A stretch of 6,008 bases of DNA from assembly GCA_029240475.1 (NCBI GenBank), contig JAREAF010000204.1:1-6008 (forward strand). Reading direction: 5' to 3'. Source of the stretch: Rhodospirillales bacterium. GTDB lineage: Bacteria; Pseudomonadota; Alphaproteobacteria; JAREAF01. Positions within the stretch are counted from its first letter, which is position 1. Each line of letters starts with the position of its first letter. Positions 1 through 5,824 of this stretch are shown one piece after another. The notes beneath the pieces are model-generated. The model had not been told where the DNA came from, did no database searches, and saw only the letters and a program-made list of their open reading frames with translations. Position numbers and translations under genes: made by a program.

Positions 1-173
1 AGATGCTGGGCCTCGTCCTTGCGGCCGAGATCGGTGAGGTCGCCGCAGAGAGCGAGCACGTCCGCTTGTTCCGAGATTTCGGCGAACAGCTCGCGGTAGG
101 AGCGCTCGCCGGTCGCCGTCACATGCAGGTCGCCGATCGCGGCGAGGGTCAGCCCCTCACTGGGCTCGCTCAT
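1..173 (-). CDS. Metallophosphoesterase (calcineurin-like), N-terminal 57 residues, cut by window edge
   Basis: This is the start of a gene that leaves the window on its left side. The visible protein begins MSEPSEGLTLAAIGDLHVTA. It carries the first metal-binding motif of calcineurin-like phosphoesterases, GDLH at residues 14-17 (Asp15 and His17). About 28 residues later comes the second, GDLTDLG at 44-50 (Asp45). Those two blocks at this spacing identify a dinuclear-metal phosphoesterase, but the substrate cannot be inferred from the fragment. The start is supported by GGAGGAG on the minus strand at 178-184, four bases before the ATG. The first 17 bases overlap the end of the upstream nucleotidyltransferase gene in another frame, so translation is probably coupled. 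The later GNHD and GHxH motifs would lie outside the window and were not seen. Confidence 0.85.
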   Translation of the reverse strand, partial: MSEPSEGLTLAAIGDLHVTATGERSYRELFAEISEQADVLALCGDLTDLGRKDEAQH

Positions 174-936
174 GCCGCTCCTCCAGCCCTTTGCCGACCA
201 CGTCTGCAAAGCCCCATTCCGTGATGTCGACGATGTAGTCGCGCGGCGAGAAGAGCCGGCCTCGGCAGACCTTGATGTTCGGCGGCGGCAGGTCGAGCTG
301 CGCGTTCAGCCGCCCAATCAGCTCCTCGAGCAGCCAGCGCGGCACCAGGTCGCGTTCGGACGGATAGACGAAGCGGAAATTGAGGAGCTGGATCAGCAGC
401 ACCTCCCAGTAGGCCTCCATGTAGGTGAGCAGGCGCCGCCAGTCGATCTCCTCATGCTTCTTGAGGATCACATGCGCGACGTCCGCCCCGTCATAGCGGT
501 AGCGGTCCTGGATGAAGAGCTTGGACCAGACCAGCTCGGTCGGAGGCGTGATGTGCACCTCCACGCCATAGATCTCGATCTTGTGCTGCCCGACGAACCA
601 TTCGTCGGTGATCGGCATGTTCGCGGTCGACATGTTGAAGATCACGTCGAAGAAGTTGGCGTCCCGCCAGACTTTCGCGATCCAGCGCTCGTCCTCCACC
701 TCGACGCGGTAACCGCGGTCGCGGAAATAGGCGAGAATGCGCGGATAGTCCCCGGCCTTGCAGAAGACGTCGAGGTCCTTGGTCGGGCGCACGATCCCGG
801 TATAGGCGCTGACGGCGTAGGTGCCCGAGAGCATGAACGGAATGCCGGATTCGGCGAGGAGCCGCAGGCTCTCTCTATAGAATTCTTCGGCCTCCGGAGG
901 GGGCTCGAAGCTGGAGGCGTCGAGGGACTGAGGCAT
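157..936 (-). CDS. Nucleotidyltransferase-fold protein (Pol beta superfamily), 259 aa
   Basis: The N-terminal half has the layout of the minimal nucleotidyltransferase fold. A helix-turn segment with SGTYA (residues 37-41) is followed by TKDLDVF (52-58), where Asp54 and Asp56 form the metal-binding DxD pair. FFDVIF (95-100) supplies a plausible third carboxylate, Asp97. Residues 144-157 contain RYDGADVAHV, a segment I associate with uncharacterised nucleotidyltransferases of this type. The C-terminal third is helical and aromatic and may shape the substrate pocket. The chemistry would be transfer of a nucleoside monophosphate to a protein, RNA or small molecule; the acceptor is unknown. The ATG at 936 has only a weak ribosome-binding site, but no better in-frame start lies close upstream. 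The stop lies inside the following metallophosphoesterase gene, giving a 17-base overlap. An AbiEii/MNT-like toxin is a possible alternative, but the partner here is a phosphoesterase, not a recognisable antitoxin. Fold confidence is high; function is open. Confidence 0.85.
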   Translation of the reverse strand: MPQSLDASSFEPPPEAEEFYRESLRLLAESGIPFMLSGTYAVSAYTGIVRPTKDLDVFCKAGDYPRILAYFRDRGYRVEVEDERWIAKVWRDANFFDVIFNMSTANMPITDEWFVGQHKIEIYGVEVHITPPTELVWSKLFIQDRYRYDGADVAHVILKKHEEIDWRRLLTYMEAYWEVLLIQLLNFRFVYPSERDLVPRWLLEELIGRLNAQLDLPPPNIKVCRGRLFSPRDYIVDITEWGFADVVGKGLEERHERAQ

Positions 937-1063
937 GCGGCATTCGCTCGGGCCGTTTGGCTTTCCGGCGCGCGGGGCCGGATTCTGGGAACGATCCGGC
1001 GCGCTGCCCAGTTGCGCCGTGCGGCCCCGCCTTGCGGCTCACGAGGTTCGGCGGAGCGGCCGG

Positions 1064-1534
1064 CTAATCCGCCAGGACGATCCAGCCGGGCTTCCTGGAG
1101 GGAAGCGGGACCAGGGCCAAATGCCCCGTTCGGTGATTGCGCAGGGACCCGAAATGATGATGGTCCGGCGCCGGCAGGATCTTGATCCGGCTGTCGAACG
1201 CCCAGGGCAGGATGATGATGACCTGGGGCTTCGCGTGTTTCCTGAGGTGGTGGGCATGCCCATGCTCCCACGTCCGGTGCTTCCGCCGCGCCGTCCAGCG
1301 CTGGTGATGCGGGGAGGACAGGAACATGTCATGCCGCCGCGGCAGGCGGTGAAACACGAAGCCGCCGCCGTCATGGAATCTGCGCCAGTGGCGGCGCTCG
1401 TGATGGAAGCGGTGCAGCCCCTCCGAGCCGCTGAAAAAGGAGAATCCGCCTCCCGATATGATCACGCTGGTGTCGGCGCGCGCCGAAGGCGCCAGTGCGA
1501 TGACCAGGATCAAAGCTGCAACGAGCCGGAGCAT
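1064..1534 (-). CDS. Secreted His/Arg-rich small protein of unknown function, 156 aa
   Basis: I do not recognise this family. The protein opens with a typical Sec signal peptide: MLRLV, then a hydrophobic core (ALILVIALA), then APSARA followed by DTS, so signal peptidase I would cut near residue 20. The mature part of about 136 residues has roughly 20 histidines, many in pairs or triples (FHH, SPHH, AHH, DHHH), and many arginines. This makes it strongly basic and potentially able to bind metal. It has no cysteine and no transmembrane segment after the signal. A hydrophobic strand-like patch (VIIILPW) sits near the middle and another (WIVLAD) at the C-terminus. The ATG at 1534 was chosen over longer readings because it gives the signal peptide and follows GGGAGG on the minus strand. 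It lies 122 bases downstream of the pseudopilin genes on the same strand, so it may share their transcript. The ribosome-binding site lies in one arm of a 12-bp inverted repeat. Metal binding is inferred from composition only. Confidence 0.75.
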   Translation of the reverse strand: MLRLVAALILVIALAPSARADTSVIISGGGFSFFSGSEGLHRFHHERRHWRRFHDGGGFVFHRLPRRHDMFLSSPHHQRWTARRKHRTWEHGHAHHLRKHAKPQVIIILPWAFDSRIKILPAPDHHHFGSLRNHRTGHLALVPLPSRKPGWIVLAD

Positions 1535-1537
1535 CTC

Positions 1538-1641
1538 TCGCCTCCCTCGGGGCAGGTCGGCAGGTGTGACGGAAGCCGGCGATTTCAGGCAGGCTAGCTC
1601 CGGCCGGCGGCCGCTGTCATGCACAACTTCGAGGGAGGCGA
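1538..1641 (-). promoter_or_regulatory. Long inverted repeat that could mask the ribosome-binding site of the His-rich gene
   Basis: Plus-strand bases TCGCCTCCCTCG at 1538-1549 and CGAGGGAGGCGA at 1630-1641 are perfect reverse complements over 12 bp, separated by 80 bases. In minus-strand RNA the first-made arm (1641 to 1630) could pair with the arm at 1549-1538. The second arm contains the GGGAGG Shine-Dalgarno sequence and ends four bases before the ATG at 1534. The intervening loop holds a further GC-only hairpin (stem CGGCC/GGCCG at 1601-1613). The geometry would permit translational control of the His-rich gene. Regulation itself is an inference. Confidence 0.4.
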
Positions 1642-1656
1642 CGAGGGCGGATCGCG

Positions 1657-2061
1657 CTAGATCAGCGGCACCCGGGTCTCGCTGCGCAGCGACAGCGTGC
1701 CGATGCCGGCGAAGTCCGCGAGGAACTGAAAATCGTAGGTCACGATCACGGTCAGGAAGCTGAGCCCGTTGGTGGTGTCGCGAGCGACGTTCACCTTGGC
1801 CTTGCCCGCCGAGATGTCGTCGAACTCCGCCTTGGCGTGCGCCTTTATCTGCTCGTCGCTCGCAGCGGTGTTCACGATGGCCCAGCGCGCGGTCTGCTCG
1901 GCCGCATATTCGATGGAGTTGCGCACCCAGTGCAGCCGCCCGAACTCGACGACGCCCATCATGATCATGATCAGGACCGGGGCGACGATGCCGAATTCCA
2001 GCACGGCAGCGCCCTCCGGGCACCGGCAGAGGCGAAGCAAGCGGCGCGCCAGGCTCCTCAT
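1657..2061 (-). CDS. TadE-like pseudopilin, 134 aa
   Basis: This is a minor pilin-like protein of the Flp/Tad pilus family. After a short Arg-rich cytoplasmic leader comes PEGAAVLEFGIVAPVL (residues 15-30). This is the prepilin signature, with Gly17 as the likely cleavage point and Glu22 at +5, leading into one hydrophobic segment at about 20-40. The IMIMMGVVEFGR and AAEQTARWA blocks that follow are typical of TadE-like proteins; the rest is a small periplasmic domain. TadE-type proteins are processed by a dedicated prepilin peptidase and are needed for Tad pilus assembly. The ATG at 2061 was preferred over a longer reading because it puts the leader at normal length and forms an ATGA overlap with the stop of the preceding TadE-like gene, a sign of translational coupling. 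An AGGTG lies four bases upstream. It is the last gene of the three-gene set. Whether it corresponds to TadE or TadF cannot be decided from sequence alone. Confidence 0.88.
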   Translation of the reverse strand: MRSLARRLLRLCRCPEGAAVLEFGIVAPVLIMIMMGVVEFGRLHWVRNSIEYAAEQTARWAIVNTAASDEQIKAHAKAEFDDISAGKAKVNVARDTTNGLSFLTVIVTYDFQFLADFAGIGTLSLRSETRVPLI

Positions 2062-2507
2062 GGCACCTGCACCACGGCGCTGCCCTGGAAGGTGACGGGC
2101 ACCAGTTTGTCCACCACCGGGAACCAGGGGCTGTTGGGGGCGCTCACATTGACCGTCACGAATTTGTAGGGCGCATAGCCGCCGGTGCATTCCGAGCTGC
2201 AGGACACCGGCGCTCCCGCGCATTCGCAGCTCATGGAGGACGCGACCGTGAGCTTCTCCGGAGGATAGGTGCTGGCGCCCTTCACTGCCTGCTCGATGCC
2301 CGGCTTGTCGAGCCCCTTCTCGAATGCGTAGTGCGCGCCCGCGCGCGCGGCGCTTTCGAGCGCGCTGCTCGTATACATGGCCGCGCCGAATTCCAGCAAA
2401 CCGCCGAGCAGGATGAGGATGGCGGGCAGCAGGAGCGCGAACTCCACCGCCATGTTGCCGGACGCGTCCCGGCGAAGGGTCGCGACCCGATCGATCAGCT
2501 TGCGCAT
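2058..2507 (-). CDS. TadE-like pseudopilin with a four-cysteine periplasmic domain, 149 aa
   Basis: The N-terminus is a short basic leader ending in SGNMAVEFALLLP. Gly17 is the likely prepilin-peptidase site and Glu22 is at +5. A single hydrophobic segment (about 21-42) and LEFGAAMYTSSALESAARAGA follow; both are hallmarks of the TadE-like family. The periplasmic part carries four cysteines at 94, 96, 103 and 107 (SCECAG then SCSSEC), probably as disulfides, ahead of a beta-rich tail. It is expected to act in the inner membrane as a Tad pilus assembly factor. The ATG at 2507 was chosen because GGAGGAGG lies immediately upstream (2512-2520). An in-frame ATG at 2534 would add nine residues and overlap the TadG stop as TGATG, but has no good ribosome-binding site. 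The gene starts 26 bases after the TadG-like gene and overlaps the next TadE-like gene by four bases. Confidence 0.88.
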   Translation of the reverse strand: MRKLIDRVATLRRDASGNMAVEFALLLPAILILLGGLLEFGAAMYTSSALESAARAGAHYAFEKGLDKPGIEQAVKGASTYPPEKLTVASSMSCECAGAPVSCSSECTGGYAPYKFVTVNVSAPNSPWFPVVDKLVPVTFQGSAVVQVP

Positions 2508-2533
2508 CAGACCCTCCTCCACCCGTTCGCGCA

Positions 2534-3892
2534 TCACTCGATGAGGGCGACCTTGGTGGTGACCGCGGTCTTCACCTTGAACTCGTCGCACTTTTCCGAC
2601 GTGAGCTGGGAGCTTCCGGTCAGCACGACCGTGTCGGCGACGATGACCGTGCATTGGGACAGGCCGGTATTGTTGCCGCTCCAGGTGACCTGGTTGGAGG
2701 GGAAGTAGGTCGCGCCCACCAGCGCCGTGTTGGTCCCGCCGTTGAGCACCGCCGCTTTCGCGGTCGTCTCCGGCGCGCGCGGATCCTGATAGAAGAGCAG
2801 GCCGTCATAGATGTCGCCCGGCCCCGCGCTCGCGGCGCCCTCGGCGGGCGCATTCAGCACGACCTTGGAGGAGCCGTTGATCAGCACGGTGCCGATAGCG
2901 TTGACGCTGCCCGAGCTGGTCAGAACGAAGGTCACGCCCTCTCCGCCCGGCGAGCAGGCGGTGCAGGTCACCGTCGTATTGCCGTCGACGGTCAGATTGC
3001 CCTGGTCGATATAGTAGGTGCCGGGCATCAGATTAATGGTGGCCGAGCTGGTGATCGCGATGCCGCCGCAGTACTTGCCGGGGTACTTTGTCCCGCTGCT
3101 GCTCCAGTTGCCGCTGTTGCAGGCGCCGAGCGGGATGTCGATCGGCGTGCCCGCGAACGGGTCCTCGAGCGGCCAGGTCCGGGTGGTCGGCGGTTGCGAG
3201 GTGGTGAGCTTGGCCTTGTTGCCGTCGATGAGCATGTCGCCGGCCGTCCAGACCGTCTGCACATTGACGGTTGCGCTGCCTGTGAAGAACGCCGCCTGAT
3301 CGTCGGTCGAGTTGGAGGCGATCGCGCATTTGGGGGCGTTGACGGTGGTGTTGCCGCTGTTGGTCAGCGACTGCGCCGTGATCTCGTCGAGCGCGAGGAT
3401 GCAGGCCTTGCCGGTCGGAACGATGCCCGCGACGGCGCGCGTCGAAACCTTCAGCATGTCGTCCGGCACGATGGCCGCGAACAGCATGGTCTTGTGCGTG
3501 CGGTATATCATCACCTCGAACGCGCTCTCCTCCCCTTCGTAGGGCCCGTGTTCGGGAGGGATGTGCCGCTCGATGTCCTCCTCATCCCCTTCCTGGTAGC
3601 CGTTGCGCTCCGCCTCCTTGAGGGCCGCGGCCTTGGCCTCGGAGTCGTCGCGCCCCCACACCTTGGCGAAGGCGCCGCCGAGCGCCCCGGCATCCGCCTG
3701 GGTCTGGATCGCGCGCTTGGAGACGTACCACAGCCCCGTCTCGACGCCGATCGCGCCGAGCCCGAGCATCGCCGGCAGCGCAAAGGCGAAAAGCGCCAGC
3801 GTGCTGCCATTCTGCTCGCGCCAGAGCTCACGGAGATAGCCGGTCAGGCGCCTGCGCGCCGGCTTCCCGAGAGCTGAACCCTGCCATGGCAT
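2534..3892 (-). CDS. TadG-like pilus assembly protein with beta-rich C-terminal region, 452 aa
   Basis: Residues 28-76 form the conserved TadG-like N-terminus. NGSTLALFAFALPAMLGLG is a membrane anchor, followed by VETGLWYVSKRAIQTQADAG, the block shared by TadG/DUF2134-type proteins. Unlike the two TadE-like neighbours it has no Glu at +5 after the Gly, which is usual for TadG and argues against prepilin processing. An acidic, charged segment (about 80-127) comes next. From about residue 160 the protein is rich in Thr, Ser, Asn, Gly and Val with repeating short strands (GSATVNV, TINLMPGTYYI, GNLTVDGNTTV, SSKVVLN), suggesting a beta-helix-like extracytoplasmic domain. No MIDAS-type von Willebrand A motif (DxSxS) is visible, although some TadG proteins have that domain. 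The ATG at 3892 has GAGGG seven bases upstream. It is the first gene of the three-gene set. The anchor assignment is strong; the beta-helix is inferred from sequence pattern. Confidence 0.87.
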   Translation of the reverse strand: MPWQGSALGKPARRRLTGYLRELWREQNGSTLALFAFALPAMLGLGAIGVETGLWYVSKRAIQTQADAGALGGAFAKVWGRDDSEAKAAALKEAERNGYQEGDEEDIERHIPPEHGPYEGEESAFEVMIYRTHKTMLFAAIVPDDMLKVSTRAVAGIVPTGKACILALDEITAQSLTNSGNTTVNAPKCAIASNSTDDQAAFFTGSATVNVQTVWTAGDMLIDGNKAKLTTSQPPTTRTWPLEDPFAGTPIDIPLGACNSGNWSSSGTKYPGKYCGGIAITSSATINLMPGTYYIDQGNLTVDGNTTVTCTACSPGGEGVTFVLTSSGSVNAIGTVLINGSSKVVLNAPAEGAASAGPGDIYDGLLFYQDPRAPETTAKAAVLNGGTNTALVGATYFPSNQVTWSGNNTGLSQCTVIVADTVVLTGSSQLTSEKCDEFKVKTAVTTKVALIE

Positions 3893-4099
3893 GTCGAAGC
3901 CCTCGCTTCATCGGCGGCACGCCGGTCAATGGGGGCTGGCCGCCATTCAACTGCGCTCGCGGGCAGCTTGGACACGTTGAAATTGAGAGCCGATTAAGCG
4001 AGAAGGCTAAGGGAAACCGCTGCCAGTTGCGCCAAAACTGTTCGGCTCTTGTTGCGAGTTCGCGTCAACCCCGCGGCGGATCGGAACGCCGCGGTGGGG
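3893..4099 (-). promoter_or_regulatory. Probable promoter-bearing gap upstream of the pseudopilin genes
   Basis: This 207-base gap lies between the end of xthA and the start of the TadG-like gene, both on the minus strand. A relatively AT-rich island at about 3975-4017 stands out from the GC-rich surroundings and is the likeliest promoter location. The best -35-like hexamer on the minus strand is TTGACG, just after the xthA hairpin, but no convincing -10 follows it at 16-18 bases. No specific promoter elements are therefore claimed. Confidence 0.3.
4069..4097 (-). terminator. Strong GC hairpin just after the xthA stop, terminator-like but lacking a T-tract
   Basis: CCGCGGCG at 4071-4078 and CGCCGCGG at 4087-4094 are perfect reverse complements around an 8-base loop. 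Two more C-G pairs (4069-4070 with 4096-4097) are possible across a single bulged base. The stem begins a few bases downstream of the xthA stop codon, where an intrinsic terminator is expected. The bases that follow on the minus strand (GGTTGACG) do not make a U-tract, so it may instead stabilise the 3' end of the transcript or terminate only partially. Confidence 0.45.
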
Positions 4100-4870
4100 C
4101 TAGCGCAGCACGACCCAGGCGGGCGCGTGGTCGCTGGCGCCCTCCTGCCCGCGCACCTCGCGATCCACGCCCGCATCGGCCAGGCGCGGCAGCAGCACGC
4201 CGTTGAGCAGCAGATGGTCGATGCGCAGCCCGGCATCGCGCTGCCAGCGGTTCCGCATATAGTCCCAGAAGGTGTAGATGGGCGCGTCGGGGTGGATGGT
4301 GCGGATTGCGTCGGTCCAGCCCTGATCGAGCAGCCGGCGGAAGGCGGCCCGGCTCTCGGGCTGCAGCAGCGCATCGTCGGCCCAGGATCGGGTGGAATAG
4401 ATGTCCCGGTCCGTGGGCACCACGTTGTAGTCGCCGGCCAGCACGATCGGCAGCTTCTCGGTCAGAAGCCCGGCCGCATGGCCGATCAGCCGCTCGAACC
4501 AGGCGAGCTTGTAATCGAATTTCGGGCCCGGCTGGGGATTGCCGTTGGGCAGGTAGATCGAGGCGCAGAGGATGCCGCCCACGGCCGCCTCGATGTAGCG
4601 GCTCTGCGCATCGGCCGGATCGCCGGGCAGCTGGTCGCGCGTGACGACCGGGTCGGCGCCGCGCGCCAGGATGGCGACCCCGTTCCAGGTCTTCTGCCCC
4701 TTCCACACCGCGCCGTAGCCCGCGGACCGGATCGCCTCGATCGGGAATGCATCCTGGGCCGCCTTCAATTCCTGCAGGCACACGATGTCGGGCTTGGATC
4801 GCCCCAGCCATTCGAGCAGATTCGCGAGCCGCCGATTGACGCCGTTGATGTTGAAGGTTGCAATCTTCAT
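4100..4870 (-). CDS. xthA: Exodeoxyribonuclease III (AP endonuclease, ExoIII/APE1 family), 256 aa
   Basis: This is a Mg-dependent base-excision-repair nuclease that cuts 5' to abasic sites and trims 3' blocking groups and 3' ends of duplex DNA. It is expected in the cytoplasm. The full endonuclease/exonuclease/phosphatase fold is present with its active-site residues. Asn7 is in MKIATFNINGV and Glu34 in LQELKA. Tyr106 is in SIYLPNG, and Asp147 and Asn149 are in AGDYNVVP. FWDY is at 201-204, Asp218 and His219 are in RIDHLL, and the terminal catalytic Asp247-His248 pair is in SDHAP. The length is close to the usual size of the family and nothing is missing. The start at 4870 is set by the conserved MKIATFN beginning; the reading frame stays open upstream but that part does not resemble the family. 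The ribosome-binding site is weak: GGAGAAGG occurs but too far upstream. The gene diverges from the SDR gene across a 120-base gap. Confidence 0.96.
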   Translation of the reverse strand: MKIATFNINGVNRRLANLLEWLGRSKPDIVCLQELKAAQDAFPIEAIRSAGYGAVWKGQKTWNGVAILARGADPVVTRDQLPGDPADAQSRYIEAAVGGILCASIYLPNGNPQPGPKFDYKLAWFERLIGHAAGLLTEKLPIVLAGDYNVVPTDRDIYSTRSWADDALLQPESRAAFRRLLDQGWTDAIRTIHPDAPIYTFWDYMRNRWQRDAGLRIDHLLLNGVLLPRLADAGVDREVRGQEGASDHAPAWVVLR

Positions 4871-4990
4871 TCCGCGCGCCCATGGCCCCTTCTCCCGGCG
4901 GCAACCCCGGGACTGTAACCAACGGGGAAGGGCCGCACTCGTTCTGCGAGGCCAGCGGGAGCCGATCCGCCACGGCCGGGAGGTCAGCCT
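4871..4990. promoter_or_regulatory. Shared divergent upstream region of xthA and the SDR gene
   Basis: The 120 bases separate two divergent gene starts, so promoters for both are expected here. The sequence is GC-rich apart from a short stretch around 4912-4923 (CTGTAACCAAC). I could not find a -35/-10 pair of acceptable quality on either strand. No operator-like palindrome stands out. The only firm element is the GGGAGG ribosome-binding site of the SDR at its right end. Confidence 0.3.
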
Positions 4991-5758
4991 ATGACGTCGT
5001 CTGCAATCGCCTACCGCCTCGCCGGCAAGCGCGCGCTGGTCACGGGCGCGGCATCGGGGATCGGCCTGGCCACGGTCGAACTCTTTGCCAGGGCGGGGGC
5101 TTCGGTCGCGCTCAACGACCTGCCCGGCGAGCGGCTGGAGGCGCAAGTCGCGCGCCTGCGCGCCGAGGGGCTGAAGGTGATCGCGGCGCCGGGCGATGTG
5201 GGCCGGCCCGAGACGGCCGCCGCGTTCACGGCGCGCGCGATCTCGGAGCTGGGCGGGCTCGATTGCCTCGTCAACAATGCCGGCGCGCCGCTCACGAAAT
5301 CCCCGATCCCGCCCGACGACCTGGACGCTCTGACCGAAGCGTTCTGGACTCGCATCCTGGCCGTCAACCTGACCGGCGCCTTTTGGGTGACGAAGGCGGC
5401 CGTCCCCGCCCTTCGCGCCTCGGCCGGCAGCGTGGTCAACACCGTCTCGAGCTCCGCTTTCGGCGGCGGGGCCAGCAGCACCGCCTATGCCACGGCCAAG
5501 ACAGGCCTGCTTGGGCTCACGCGCGAGCTGGCGCGCGGGCTGGCGCCCGAGATCCGCGTCAACGGGATCGCCCCCGGCTTCGTCAACTCCAACTGGGAAT
5601 GCTCCTTCGGCGACATCGACCGGCAGGCGCGGGAGGCGACGCTCCTGAAGCGGGTCGGCCAGCCGGAAGATTATGCGGCCGTGATCCTCTTCCTGGCGGT
5701 GGATGCTTCCTATGTGACCGGTCAGGTTCTTCAGGTGGATGGGGGCCTGCGGCTCTGA
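4991..5758 (+). CDS. Short-chain dehydrogenase/reductase (classical SDR), 255 aa
   Basis: This is an NAD(P)-dependent oxidoreductase with a Rossmann fold, probably cytoplasmic and tetrameric like most classical SDRs. The cofactor loop is TGAASGIG at residues 18-25, and the structural NNAG is at 95-98. The catalytic tetrad is complete: Asn126 (VNLTGAF), Ser153 (in TVSSSAF), Tyr166 and Lys170 (YATAK). Asp43 near the end of the second strand (ALNDLPG) suggests a preference for NAD(H) over NADP(H). The C-terminus has PGFVNS, the RVGQPEDYAAVILFLA block and VTGQVLQVDGGL, all usual in the family. Length is standard. The ATG at 4991 is supported by GGGAGG at 4978-4983, seven bases upstream. The substrate cannot be read from sequence; the neighbours (a DNA-repair nuclease on one side, an unknown gene on the other) give no pathway clue. 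FabG-like or sugar/alcohol dehydrogenase roles are all possible. Confidence 0.93.
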   Translation: MTSSAIAYRLAGKRALVTGAASGIGLATVELFARAGASVALNDLPGERLEAQVARLRAEGLKVIAAPGDVGRPETAAAFTARAISELGGLDCLVNNAGAPLTKSPIPPDDLDALTEAFWTRILAVNLTGAFWVTKAAVPALRASAGSVVNTVSSSAFGGGASSTAYATAKTGLLGLTRELARGLAPEIRVNGIAPGFVNSNWECSFGDIDRQAREATLLKRVGQPEDYAAVILFLAVDASYVTGQVLQVDGGLRL

Positions 5759-5824
5759 TTAACCGGGGAGAAACCGCGTTCGGATAGGACTGTGGCCGGC
5801 TTGCTTGCCATGTGAGGAGCGAGA

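Noticed and set aside
977..1000. 7-bp inverted repeat GCCGGAT/ATCCGGC in the gap upstream of the nucleotidyltransferase gene
   Set aside because: The arms are short and GC-rich with a 10-base loop, there is no T-tract, and repeats of this size are expected by chance in such DNA.
1050..1073. 6-bp hairpin GGCGGA/TCCGCC spanning the stop codon of the His-rich gene
   Set aside because: It has a 12-base loop, no T-tract, and overlaps coding sequence, so it is not a credible terminator.
172..1185. Long plus-strand open frame opposite the nucleotidyltransferase gene
   Set aside because: It is the antisense frame of a real gene in GC-rich DNA, where stop codons are rare; the protein is low-complexity, Arg/Asp/Val-rich, and has no motif.
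1064..2023. Longer 319-residue reading of the His-rich gene
   Set aside because: The first 163 residues are an out-of-frame shadow of the TadE-like gene. Starting at 1534 gives a proper signal peptide and ribosome-binding site.
2654..3877. 407-residue plus-strand open frame opposite the TadG-like gene
   Set aside because: It is antisense to a well-supported TadG-like protein and its composition (very high Gly, Ala, Arg, Val) is typical of a shadow frame.
3994..4010. Possible CtrA box (TTAG/TTAA half-sites) upstream of the pseudopilin genes
   Set aside because: On the minus strand the half-sites are separated by nine bases, whereas the known CtrA motif has seven; the match is too weak to claim.
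4049..4918. 289-residue plus-strand open frame opposite xthA
   Set aside because: The minus strand encodes a complete ExoIII with all active-site residues; the antisense frame has no domain and no good start.
5759..5764. TTAACC half-site just after the SDR stop
   Set aside because: There is no second half-site at the proper spacing; a single hexamer is not evidence of regulation.
4858..5787. 309-residue plus-strand open frame overlapping the SDR in another frame
   Set aside because: The SDR frame has every family motif in the right order; this one is an Arg/Gly-rich shadow.
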